Assembly (NCBI GenBank): GCA_031254735.1
Contig: JAIRTU010000052.1
Location: forward strand, 1 to 6,449
Reading direction: 5' to 3'
Source: Bacteroidales bacterium
Lineage (GTDB): Bacteria; Bacteroidota; Bacteroidia; Bacteroidales; WCHB1-69
DNA: 6,449 nucleotides
Shown here: piece after piece, positions 1-6,449 of the stretch
Layout: each line of letters begins with the position of its first letter
Position numbering within the stretch: the stretch's first letter is position 1
Position numbers and translations under genes: made by a program
Notes under the pieces: model-generated
Databases searched by the model: none
Told to the model about the DNA's origin: nothing
Seen by the model: only the letters and a program-made list of their open reading frames with translations

Positions 1-9
1 GGTATCATT

Positions 10-2472
10 TTATCTTCTCTTGATCTTCATCAGGTAGAACGATCGCCAAACAAACACCAAAGCTATTGCAAAGAAAACAATACCGAAATAAGGAGCAATA
101 TCGCGGAAAGAATCCGAAATAGCTATTTCCATTGCCAACAATCCAAACAGGGTTGTGAACTTAATAATCGGATTTAAGGCAACCGAAGAAGTATCTTTAA
201 AAGGGTCGCCAACCGTATCTCCCACAACCATAGCATCGTGCAAATCGGTTCCTTTCATCTTCAAATCGACCTCCACCACTTTTTTGGCATTATCCCACGC
301 TCCGCCTGCGTTTGCCATAAATACCGCTTGGAACAATCCAAACACCGCAATGGCAATCAGATAGCTGATAAACAAAGAAACCGCCTCTTGTCCGCCTATC
401 GAAGCCGGAGAAGAGACACAGGCAATTGCCAAAGCAAAAAAGAAAATGGTGATAAAGATATTGAACATTCCTTTTTGAGCGTATTGTGTGCATATTTTCA
501 CTACTTCTTTGGAATGTGTCTCATCGGCTTTTTTAGGGGCGTTCGGGTCTAAATCGATATGCTCGCGTATGTATTCCACCGCACGATGCGCCCCCGTGGT
601 AACGGCTTGTGTCGAAGCTCCCGTAAACCAATAAATGACAGCACCTCCCAAAATAAATCCTAATATTGTGTAAGGATTTAACAGATTTAAAATTTCTTGG
701 GGAGGAAGACCCAATGTTTTTTCTATCATCAACACCAAAGAGAATATCATGGTAGTAGCCCCCACAACAGCCGTCCCGATAAGTACCGGTTTGGCGGTAG
801 CTTTAAACGTGTTGCCTGCTCCGTCGTTGGCTTCCAGATAATGTTTTGCTTTCTCCCAATTGGGTTTAAAGCCGAAATCTCTTTCAATTTCTTCGTCAAT
901 ATTGGAAGCATCTTCTATCAAAGACAGTTCATACACCGATTGAGCGTTGTCGGTTACCGGTCCGTAGCTGTCTACGGCAATGGTAACGGGTCCCATTCCC
1001 AATAGTCCGAACGCCACCAATCCAAAAGCAAAAATGGAAGGATATACCATAATATCACTCAATCCGAATAAACTTGCGAGGTAAGCAAAAAACATCAAAA
1101 CAAAGAAAACCAATCCCTGCCAAAAAGCGGAATAATTACCGGCAACAAATCCCGACAGGATAGTCAACGAAGCCCCGCCCTCTTTTCCTGCATTGACAAC
1201 CTCCTGTACATGTGTCGATTTTGGAGAAGTGAACAGTTTTGTCATTTCGGGAATCAACGCACCGCCCAACGTTCCGCAACTGATTATCAAAGAAAGTATC
1301 CACCACATATCGGTATTTCCGTTCAGGTCGGGAATGAGGAAATAACTTGCCGCAAAAGTCCCGATGATGGATAAAATAGAAGTAATCCACACCAAATTGG
1401 TGAGAGGCGCTTCAAAATCAAGGTCTTCTTTATGATTATATTTAATATTGCTTATAAAATTATTCAGATAATACGCCAACACCGAAGTTACAATCATCAA
1501 AATACGCATTACAAATATCCACACCAGCAATTTTATTTGCAAATCGGCGGTTGCGAGTGCGTTTATTCCCAAATTATCGCCGCCAATTGCCAACAGGATA
1601 AACGAGATCAGAGCCACTCCCGTTACTCCGTATGTCTCAAAGCCGTCGGCGGTAGGACCCACCGAATCGCCGGCGTTGTCGCCCACACAATCGGCAATCA
1701 CGCCGGGGTTGCGAGGATCGTCTTCTCCTATTTTAAAGACTACTTTCATCAAGTCAGAACCAATATCTGCAATCTTGGTAAAAATACCTCCGGCAATTCG
1801 CAAGGCAGAAGCTCCCAAAGATTCTCCTATGGCAAAACCGATGAAACATGCTCCCGCCAAATGTCCGGGCAACAGCACCAAAATAACAAGCATCATCGTC
1901 AGTTCCAACGAAATGAGCATAACGCCTATACTCATTCCCGCATCCAATGGAATTTTTAACAGGTTCAGCGGATTTTTTTTCAAAGAAGCGAAAGCCATTC
2001 GTGAATTAGCCAGCGTGTTAATTCGTATTCCAAAAGCGGCTACCGCATACGATCCCAATATCCCTATCACCGTCCAAAACAGAATCAGCAGCACGCCGCC
2101 TGTTCCAAACAACGAATTTCCGTCGTGGTCTTTTGCCAGAAAACCAAAATACGCCGCAACCGCCGCACCGATAAAAATAAACAACAGGGCTAAAAATTTT
2201 CCTTGCTGTTTGAGATAGGTTACGCAGGTTTTGTAGATCACTTGGGCAATATCCAACATATATTTATGTGCGGACAACTTTTTGATTCTCGTGTATTGAT
2301 AAAACCCGAACAGCATTCCGAGAGCTGTTACCAAAAATCCCCAATATAAAATGGTCTGCTCTTTTATCATTTCCGGAACTTTCAAATCGGCTTCGCTTGC
2401 CATAGAGAGCAAAGGCGTGAAACACAGAGAAATGAAAAGTGCAATTTTGATCGATAAATTTATTTTTTTCAT
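10..2472 (-). CDS. hppA: Membrane-bound proton-translocating pyrophosphatase, divergent K+-independent type
   Basis: Integral membrane pump of 820 aa that hydrolyses cytoplasmic PPi and exports an ion, most likely H+. The N-terminus looks like a signal peptide (residues 1-25, ending S-M-A), followed by about 16 hydrophobic segments. Family catalytic residues are visible: T-K-x-A-D-x-G-x-D (K233, D236, D240), E-D-D-P-R-N-P (250-256), D261/D265/D269, the gate pair D276/E279 in A-D-G-F-E-T-Y, D508 in G-P-V-T-D-N-A, N554 in G-N-T-F-K, D727/K730 in G-G-A-W-D-N-A-K, and D756/K759/D760 in G-D-P-F-K-D. Lys557 sits where canonical pumps carry the Lys that removes K+ dependence. G-D-S-V-G-P-T-A-D-G replaces the usual G-D-C-A-G-M-A-A-D-L, and the first acidic loop is one residue short. 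The ATG at 2472 is preferred over an in-frame TTG three codons upstream, because it begins a typical M-K-K signal sequence. The gene lies 111 nt downstream of valS. Family assignment is near certain; ion specificity is inferred. Confidence 0.95.
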   Translation of the reverse strand: MKKINLSIKIALFISLCFTPLLSMASEADLKVPEMIKEQTILYWGFLVTALGMLFGFYQYTRIKKLSAHKYMLDIAQVIYKTCVTYLKQQGKFLALLFIFIGAAVAAYFGFLAKDHDGNSLFGTGGVLLILFWTVIGILGSYAVAAFGIRINTLANSRMAFASLKKNPLNLLKIPLDAGMSIGVMLISLELTMMLVILVLLPGHLAGACFIGFAIGESLGASALRIAGGIFTKIADIGSDLMKVVFKIGEDDPRNPGVIADCVGDNAGDSVGPTADGFETYGVTGVALISFILLAIGGDNLGINALATADLQIKLLVWIFVMRILMIVTSVLAYYLNNFISNIKYNHKEDLDFEAPLTNLVWITSILSIIGTFAASYFLIPDLNGNTDMWWILSLIISCGTLGGALIPEMTKLFTSPKSTHVQEVVNAGKEGGASLTILSGFVAGNYSAFWQGLVFFVLMFFAYLASLFGLSDIMVYPSIFAFGLVAFGLLGMGPVTIAVDSYGPVTDNAQSVYELSLIEDASNIDEEIERDFGFKPNWEKAKHYLEANDGAGNTFKATAKPVLIGTAVVGATTMIFSLVLMIEKTLGLPPQEILNLLNPYTILGFILGGAVIYWFTGASTQAVTTGAHRAVEYIREHIDLDPNAPKKADETHSKEVVKICTQYAQKGMFNIFITIFFFALAIACVSSPASIGGQEAVSLFISYLIAIAVFGLFQAVFMANAGGAWDNAKKVVEVDLKMKGTDLHDAMVVGDTVGDPFKDTSSVALNPIIKFTTLFGLLAMEIAISDSFRDIAPYFGIVFFAIALVFVWRSFYLMKIKRR

Positions 2473-2550
2473 ATCATACAATTTTAATGTTAATGTTTAT
2501 TTTCCTGAATTTTTCTTTTGTTAAATGGTTGTCGGGGCGATGTTGTTTTC

Positions 2551-2575
2551 AAACGGGACAAACCCCAATCCGTTT
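2551..2575 (-). other. Short inverted repeat between valS and hppA
   Basis: AAACGG and CCGTTT form a 6-bp stem around a 13-nt loop in the 111-nt valS-hppA gap. No T-tract follows on the minus strand, so it does not look like an intrinsic terminator. It may be chance, or a weak structure within a shared transcript. No TAnnTTTG element at a usable distance from hppA was found in this gap. Confidence 0.2.
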
Positions 2576-2583
2576 ATAATGAA

Positions 2584-5244
2584 TTATTTGTTATCTGTTA
2601 ATTTATTTCGATTTTCGTTCAACGATCTCAATTTCGATTTGGCGTCCGATTGCTTTTTGCGTTCCATTGCAACCACTTCCGGTTTGGCGTTGGCAACAAA
2701 TTTTTCGTTGGACAGTTTGTGTTCTACCGCAGCCAAAAACTTTTCGTAGTATGCTATTTCGGCGTCCAATTTCTTAATTTCTTCTTCCGTATCTATCAAA
2801 TGTTCCAAAGGAACGGCATATTCGGTAGTTCCCACCAAAAAAGAAACGGCATTGTCGTCCTTTTTTTCCGAAGTGGAAATGCTTTCCAAATGACACAACT
2901 TGGTAATGATAGAATCAAAAGCAATATTGTATTGCCCTGCAACCTGCAATTTTAACGCTTCTTTGTTGGGAATATTTTTCTGCAAACGAATGGAACGCAC
3001 GCCTGCGATAATTTCTTTTGCTTCTTCAAAATCGGCAAGTAAGATATGGTCGAATGCTTTCGCCGAAGGCATTGTTTGCTGCATAATGCTTGCGTTTTCT
3101 TTGCGTATTTCGATTGCCTGCCACAATTCTTCCGTAATAAAAGGCATGAAAGGGTGCAACATTTTCAACAGAGCATCAAAGAATTGCAAGGTAAAATCAA
3201 ATGTTTTTTTGTCTATCGGCTGTTGATATGTCGGTTTTATCATTTCCAGATACCACGAAGAAAATTCGTCCCAAAACAATTTATACAACATCATCAAGGC
3301 TTCGGAAAGGCGATATTTTGCAAATAAATCTTCTATTTCCGTCAAGGTTTTGTTCAAAAGAGCCTCAAACCATTCTACCGCTATCCGCGAACATTCGGGT
3401 TGAGCAATGTTTTCGTCTACCTGCCAGCCTTTTACCAAGCGGAAAGCATTCCAAATTTTGTTGTTGAAATTTCGTCCCTGTTCACAAAGGCTTTCATCAA
3501 AAGGAAGATCATTTCCCGCAGGAGAAGTCAGCAGCATTCCCATTCTGACGCCGTCAGCACCGTATTTTTCCATCAACCCGACAGGGTCGGGAGAATTTCC
3601 GCGCGATTTCGACATTTTGTGTCCCAATTTATCGCGTACAATTCCTGTGAAATACACATTATAAAAACAGGGCTTTTGCCGATATTCGTATCCTGCCATA
3701 ATCATGCGGGCAACCCAGAAAAATATAATTTCCGGCGCTGTAACCAAATCGTTGGTCGGATAATAATAGTTAATGTCTTCATTATCGGGATTATTTATTC
3801 CGTCAAAAACAGAAATAGGCCACAGCCACGACGAAAACCACGTATCCAACACATCTTCGTCCTGTCGCAAATCTTCCATTGTCAACGGATAATCTGCTTT
3901 TTCCAATGCTTTTTGATACGCTTCTTCTTTTGTTTGTGCCACCACAAATCCTCCCTGCGGCAGATAATACACCGGTATTTGATGTCCCCACCAAAGTTGA
4001 CGGGAGATATTCCAATCTTTTATATTCTCTATCCAATGACGATATGTGTTTTTCAGTTTTGGCGGAAAAAATTTAATGGTATCGGTTTCTATTGCTTCCA
4101 AAGCCGGTTTTGCCAGACTTTCCATTTTCAAAAACCATTGCATGGACAATTTTGGTTCAATCGGCACGTCGGTGCGTTCCGAAAAGCCTACTTTGTTGGT
4201 GTAGGATTCTACTTTTTCCAACAATCCGACTTTTTCAAGGTCTTTTTCTATTTGCTTGCGGGCTTCAAACCTGTCCATGTTTTCGTATTGCAGTCCGTAA
4301 GCATTCAGTGTGCCGTTTTCGTTGAAAATATCTATGGATTCCAAGTTGTGTTTCTCGCCCAGCATATAGTCGTTTACATCATGAGCAGGAGTAACTTTCA
4401 GAAACCCTGTTCCAAACTCCATATCCACATATTCATCTTCGATAATCGGAATTACACGATTGGCAAAGGGAATCATGACTTTCTTTCCTTTATATGCCGC
4501 CGTTTTTTCATTATGAGGATTGATACAAACCGCCACATCGCCGAAAATGGTTTCGGGGCGAGTAGTTGCCACAACCACATACGATTTGTCATCACCGGTT
4601 TGATCGCAACGGCTGTCCGGGTCGGAAGCAACTATTTTGTATTTGATGTAATATAATTTTCCATGAACTTCTTTATGAATAACTTCCTCGTCCGAAATGG
4701 CAGTCAACGCTTTGGGATCCCAATTGACCATGCGAACGCCTTTGTAAATCAATCCTTTTTCGTACAAATCGCAAAAAACCTTGATAACACTCTTTGTGCG
4801 GAGTTCGTCCATGGTGAAACAGGTTCTGTCCCAATCGCAGGAAGCACCGAGTTTTTTGAGCTGTTCCAAAATAATTCCTCCGTGTTTGTGTGTCCAATCC
4901 CAAGCGTGAGTAAGAAATTCTTCGCGGGTAATGTCGTTTTTTTTGACGCCTTCTTCGGCTAATTTTGCCACCACTTTTGCTTCGGTAGCGATGGAGGCAT
5001 GGTCTGTCCCCGGCACCCAACAGGCATTTTTCCCTTGCATGCGTGCCTTGCGAACCAATATATCCTGAATGGTGTTGTTCAACATGTGTCCCATGTGCAA
5101 CACCCCTGTTACATTAGGCGGAGGAATCACCACCGTATACGGCTCTCTGTTGTCGGGTGTAGATTTGAATAGCTTGTTTTTTAACCAAAAGTTATAATTT
5201 TTTTCTTCGACGTTTGCAGGATTGTATTTACTATCTAATTCCAT
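2584..5244 (-). CDS. valS: Valyl-tRNA synthetase
   Basis: Cytoplasmic class Ia synthetase (EC 6.1.1.9), 886 aa, that charges tRNA-Val using ATP and releases AMP and PPi. The HIGH motif is H-M-G-H at 50-53, preceded by P-P-P-N-V-T-G. The CP1 editing domain carries T-T-R-P-E-T (227-232) and T-P-A-H-D-V-N-D, with H288 and D289. Catalytic sequence resumes at W-W-G-H-Q (418-422), and K-M-S-K-S lies at 543-547. A helical anticodon-binding domain spans about 590-740 and includes W-D-E-F-S-S-W-Y near 658. A charged coiled coil (about 816-886) forms the C-terminal tRNA-binding arm. The protein appears intact and somewhat shorter than the E. coli enzyme. The frame stays open to 5316, but a start there would lie upstream of the likely promoter -7 element (5275-5282) and add a hydrophobic, non-conserved stretch, so M-E-L-D-S at 5244 is chosen. 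The N-P-x-x-V-E motif follows at once, as expected for ValRS. No Shine-Dalgarno is seen. Confidence 0.97.
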   Translation of the reverse strand: MELDSKYNPANVEEKNYNFWLKNKLFKSTPDNREPYTVVIPPPNVTGVLHMGHMLNNTIQDILVRKARMQGKNACWVPGTDHASIATEAKVVAKLAEEGVKKNDITREEFLTHAWDWTHKHGGIILEQLKKLGASCDWDRTCFTMDELRTKSVIKVFCDLYEKGLIYKGVRMVNWDPKALTAISDEEVIHKEVHGKLYYIKYKIVASDPDSRCDQTGDDKSYVVVATTRPETIFGDVAVCINPHNEKTAAYKGKKVMIPFANRVIPIIEDEYVDMEFGTGFLKVTPAHDVNDYMLGEKHNLESIDIFNENGTLNAYGLQYENMDRFEARKQIEKDLEKVGLLEKVESYTNKVGFSERTDVPIEPKLSMQWFLKMESLAKPALEAIETDTIKFFPPKLKNTYRHWIENIKDWNISRQLWWGHQIPVYYLPQGGFVVAQTKEEAYQKALEKADYPLTMEDLRQDEDVLDTWFSSWLWPISVFDGINNPDNEDINYYYPTNDLVTAPEIIFFWVARMIMAGYEYRQKPCFYNVYFTGIVRDKLGHKMSKSRGNSPDPVGLMEKYGADGVRMGMLLTSPAGNDLPFDESLCEQGRNFNNKIWNAFRLVKGWQVDENIAQPECSRIAVEWFEALLNKTLTEIEDLFAKYRLSEALMMLYKLFWDEFSSWYLEMIKPTYQQPIDKKTFDFTLQFFDALLKMLHPFMPFITEELWQAIEIRKENASIMQQTMPSAKAFDHILLADFEEAKEIIAGVRSIRLQKNIPNKEALKLQVAGQYNIAFDSIITKLCHLESISTSEKKDDNAVSFLVGTTEYAVPLEHLIDTEEEIKKLDAEIAYYEKFLAAVEHKLSNEKFVANAKPEVVAMERKKQSDAKSKLRSLNENRNKLTDNK

Positions 5245-5274
5245 AAATTTATTTAAGACTTTACTACATAACTG

Positions 5275-5302
5275 CAAAGGTATAATTTTTTTAAGAAGTA
5301 AA
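5275..5302 (-). promoter_or_regulatory. Candidate Bacteroidota-type promoter for valS
   Basis: Read on the minus strand, 5282-5275 is TACCTTTG, a perfect match to the Bacteroidota -7 consensus TAnnTTTG. The -33 region is only a T-rich tract with TTTA at 5302-5299, so that half is weak. Transcription would start about 25-30 nt upstream of the ATG at 5244, giving a short A+T-rich leader. The position argues against the longer open frame as the valS start. It probably drives hppA as well. Confidence 0.55.
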
Positions 5303-5481
5303 AAAAGAAATAACACGACAAACGCATGAAAACAACTTCAATCATTGCCCTGAATAAGGCTCAAACAAAATCAGTAAATATATATTTTTATAATGGCAAA
5401 AAGTATATTTCCATGTATATATAACAATTTTAGAATGAAATCAATATTTTAAAATTATTTTTTTCGGCGTAAAATTTTTAA

Positions 5482-5494
5482 TGAGCCTGTCGAA
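5482..5494 (+). repeat. Core of the widespread TGAGCCTGTCGAA intergenic repeat
   Basis: TGAGCCTGTCGAA (TTCGACAGGCTCA on the other strand) matches the core of an imperfectly palindromic intergenic repeat that I recall from many bacterial genomes, usually flanked by CCC and GGG arms. The arms are absent here, since the flanks are TTTTTAA and ACGG, so this looks like a decayed or partial copy. The local composition is richer in G+C than the surrounding spacer. Recognition is from memory; a genome-wide count would settle it. Confidence 0.45.
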
Positions 5495-5533
5495 ACGGTT
5501 GCGTTCTGCCGTAAAGTTTTCAACAGACGACAG
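5487..5533. other. Possible nested stem-loop in the divergent spacer
   Basis: CTGTCG (5487-5492) is the reverse complement of CGACAG (5528-5533). Inside it, ACGG (5495-5498) can pair with CCGT (5509-5512) around a 10-nt loop. The pairs are short and the outer loop is 35 nt, so stability is uncertain. The element overlaps the repeat core and lies about 50 nt upstream of the acyltransferase promoter candidate. Confidence 0.3.
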
Positions 5534-5553
5534 TTGATAAAAAAATCGGATAC

Positions 5554-5587
5554 TTGCAAAATGGAAACCAATCATTGACTTACTTTG
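5554..5587 (+). promoter_or_regulatory. Candidate promoter for the acyltransferase gene
   Basis: TTACTTTG at 5580-5587 is one mismatch from the Bacteroidota -7 consensus TAnnTTTG. TTG at 5554-5556 lies 23 nt upstream, at the long end of the accepted -33 spacing. Transcription would begin near 5594, leaving a leader of about 20 nt before the TTG start at 5613. This fits translation starting at 5613 rather than further upstream. Confidence 0.45.
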
Positions 5588-5612
5588 CAAAACAAAAATA
5601 AAACAAACACCC

Positions 5613-6446
5613 TTGGACAAAAACAAAGACATCGTACAGGTTAATATTGAAGAAATTATCAAAAATAAAAGCAAACGGCTGTATAATTTGCTTCCGCGTT
5701 TTGTGCTGAACAAAATACGCAAAATAATTCATGAAGATGAGGTAAATGATATTCTATTGCGGTATCACGGACAAAACGGCGTAGATTTTGCCAACGGTTT
5801 GATGAAAGAATTTAATGTGCATTTCGACATACATCATCAGGAACGGATTCCCAAAGACGGAAAATTGATTGTGGCTTCCAATCACCCTTTGGGCGGATTT
5901 GACGGATTGGCACTTATCAGCCTGATTTCTCAATACAGAAAAAATATCAAATTTCCCGTCAATGACTTTTTGATGAACATTCCCAATTTGCAGGATATTT
6001 TTATTCCGATCAACAAAGTCGGAAACAATTCTACCGCACTGGCTCGTTGGTTTGCCGAAATATTTAATTCCGAAAATACCATACTGTATTTCCCTGCGGG
6101 GATATGTTCCCGCAAGATTGACGGCAAAATACAGGATATTGCATGGAAAAAGACATTTGTCGCCAAAGCAAAAGAATATCAAAGAGATATACTCCCTGTT
6201 TATTTCAGCGGAAAAAACTCTGATTTTTTTTACAACCTTTCTTACTTTCGGAAAAAAATAGGAATTAAAGCCAATATCGAAATGGCTTATTTGGCAGATG
6301 AATTTTTCAATCAGCGAAATTGTTCCTATACGGTTTATATCGGCAATCCTGTTTCGTGTTCGTCTTTGTTTTCCGAAAAACCGGATTACACCATTGCACA
6401 GGAAATTCGAGATTATGTTTATACCTTGCAGAATGAGGAAAAATGA
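5613..6446 (+). CDS. PlsC-like lysophospholipid/glycerol acyltransferase (LPLAT superfamily)
   Basis: A 277-aa protein expected to transfer an acyl chain to a lyso-lipid or similar hydroxyl acceptor at the inner face of the cytoplasmic membrane. Block I is S-N-H-P-L-G-G-F-D-G with H91 and D97. This is H-x5-D rather than the textbook H-x4-D, a variant I associate with the subfamily found beside or fused to hemolysin-like GNAT acyltransferases. Block III is F-P-A-G-I-C-S-R-K (160-168), with Ala instead of the usual Glu in F-P-E-G. Block IV is I-L-P-V-Y-F-S-G-K-N-S (193-203). The basic N-terminus lacks a clear transmembrane helix. No in-frame ATG exists between the upstream stop (5538-5540) and Met64, and starting at Met64 would remove a plausible helical N-terminus, so the TTG at 5613 is chosen. 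The stop overlaps a downstream ATG. GlsA/OlsA-type O-acylation of an aminolipid is a hypothesis; ordinary lysophosphatidate acylation is the alternative. Confidence 0.85.
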   Translation: MDKNKDIVQVNIEEIIKNKSKRLYNLLPRFVLNKIRKIIHEDEVNDILLRYHGQNGVDFANGLMKEFNVHFDIHHQERIPKDGKLIVASNHPLGGFDGLALISLISQYRKNIKFPVNDFLMNIPNLQDIFIPINKVGNNSTALARWFAEIFNSENTILYFPAGICSRKIDGKIQDIAWKKTFVAKAKEYQRDILPVYFSGKNSDFFYNLSYFRKKIGIKANIEMAYLADEFFNQRNCSYTVYIGNPVSCSSLFSEKPDYTIAQEIRDYVYTLQNEEK

Positions 6447-6449
6447 AAA
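6443..6449 (+). CDS. Start of a downstream gene, cut by the window edge
   Basis: ATG at 6443 overlaps the acyltransferase stop TGA (6444-6446) in the four-base ATGA arrangement typical of translationally coupled genes. Only Met and Lys codons plus one base remain in the window, so the product cannot be named. If the acyltransferase is GlsA-like, a GNAT-type N-acyltransferase would be a natural partner. Confidence 0.4.

Larger units (their letters stand above)
5245..5612. other. Divergent intergenic region (368 nt)
   Basis: A+T-rich spacer between the divergent valS and acyltransferase genes. It holds the valS promoter candidate at its left end, the acyltransferase promoter candidate at its right end, an AT-alternating stretch at about 5376-5424, and a more G+C-rich patch with a repeat core and possible stem-loop at about 5464-5536. 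No tRNA, riboswitch-like architecture or convincing protein gene is visible. A 32-codon ATG frame (5326-5424) exists but has no support. Confidence 0.7.

Noticed and set aside
1432..2218. Two overlapping plus-strand frames (175 and 180 codons) antisense to hppA
   Set aside because: They are opposite conserved membrane-pump sequence, overlap each other in different frames, and have no promoter or domain signature.
2473..2481. TTG start three codons upstream for hppA
   Set aside because: The ATG at 2472 gives a standard M-K-K signal-like N-terminus, and nothing favours the rarer TTG.
3400..4656. Long open frame of 418 codons on the plus strand, antisense to valS
   Set aside because: It lies wholly opposite a well-conserved synthetase. 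Its translation is rich in Phe, Cys, His and Arg, shows no recognizable domain, and looks like a by-product of valS codon usage.
5326..5424. 32-codon plus-strand frame starting M-K-T-T-S in the divergent spacer
   Set aside because: It is short, A+T-rich, lacks a promoter of its own and resembles nothing I know. Conservation in related genomes would be needed to revive it.
5376..5424. AT-alternating stretch that could form a cruciform
   Set aside because: It contains only A-T pairs and is self-complementary by composition. It is expected by chance in such A+T-rich DNA.
5441..5722. 93-codon minus-strand frame spanning the spacer and the start of the acyltransferase
   Set aside because: It overlaps the acyltransferase coding region antisense, and its C-terminal part is the translation of the repeat core and A+T-rich spacer. 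No supporting start signal was seen.
1..6449. A new defence, mobile or biosynthetic system
   Set aside because: The window is fully explained by valS, hppA, a lipid acyltransferase and one promoter-bearing spacer. No array, terminal repeats, integrase or unknown gene cassette is present.

Overview
The window looks like ordinary chromosome from a member of the Bacteroidota. Three things suggest this: A+T-rich translation starts with no Shine-Dalgarno sequence, TAnnTTTG-type -7 promoter elements in front of the genes, and protein subfamilies typical of that phylum. No phage, plasmid, insertion sequence, CRISPR, tRNA or rRNA signature was seen.

Layout. Two long genes lie on the minus strand, with valS upstream (2584-5244) and hppA downstream (10-2472), separated by 111 nt with no convincing promoter. 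They probably form one transcription unit. valS encodes valyl-tRNA synthetase. hppA encodes a membrane-embedded, ion-pumping pyrophosphatase of an unusual sequence type. A divergent A+T-rich intergenic region (5245-5612) carries a candidate promoter in each direction and a 13-base match to a repeat core I recall from many bacterial genomes. On the plus strand, 5613-6446 encodes a PlsC-like (LPLAT superfamily) acyltransferase that appears to start at TTG. Its stop codon overlaps an ATG by four bases (ATGA), so a translationally coupled partner gene probably begins at the right edge.

How the parts could work together. ValRS releases pyrophosphate each time it activates valine, and the pump hydrolyses pyrophosphate and stores part of the energy as an ion gradient. 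The adjacency makes metabolic sense but is only suggestive. The acyltransferase belongs to membrane-lipid synthesis. Its motif variants resemble the subfamily that works with GNAT-type N-acyltransferases in bacterial aminolipid synthesis, and the overlapping downstream gene could test that idea.

I did not find a clearly new multi-gene system. The points most worth a second look are the divergent features of the pyrophosphatase, the intergenic repeat core with its possible stem-loop, and the acyltransferase with its cut-off partner.
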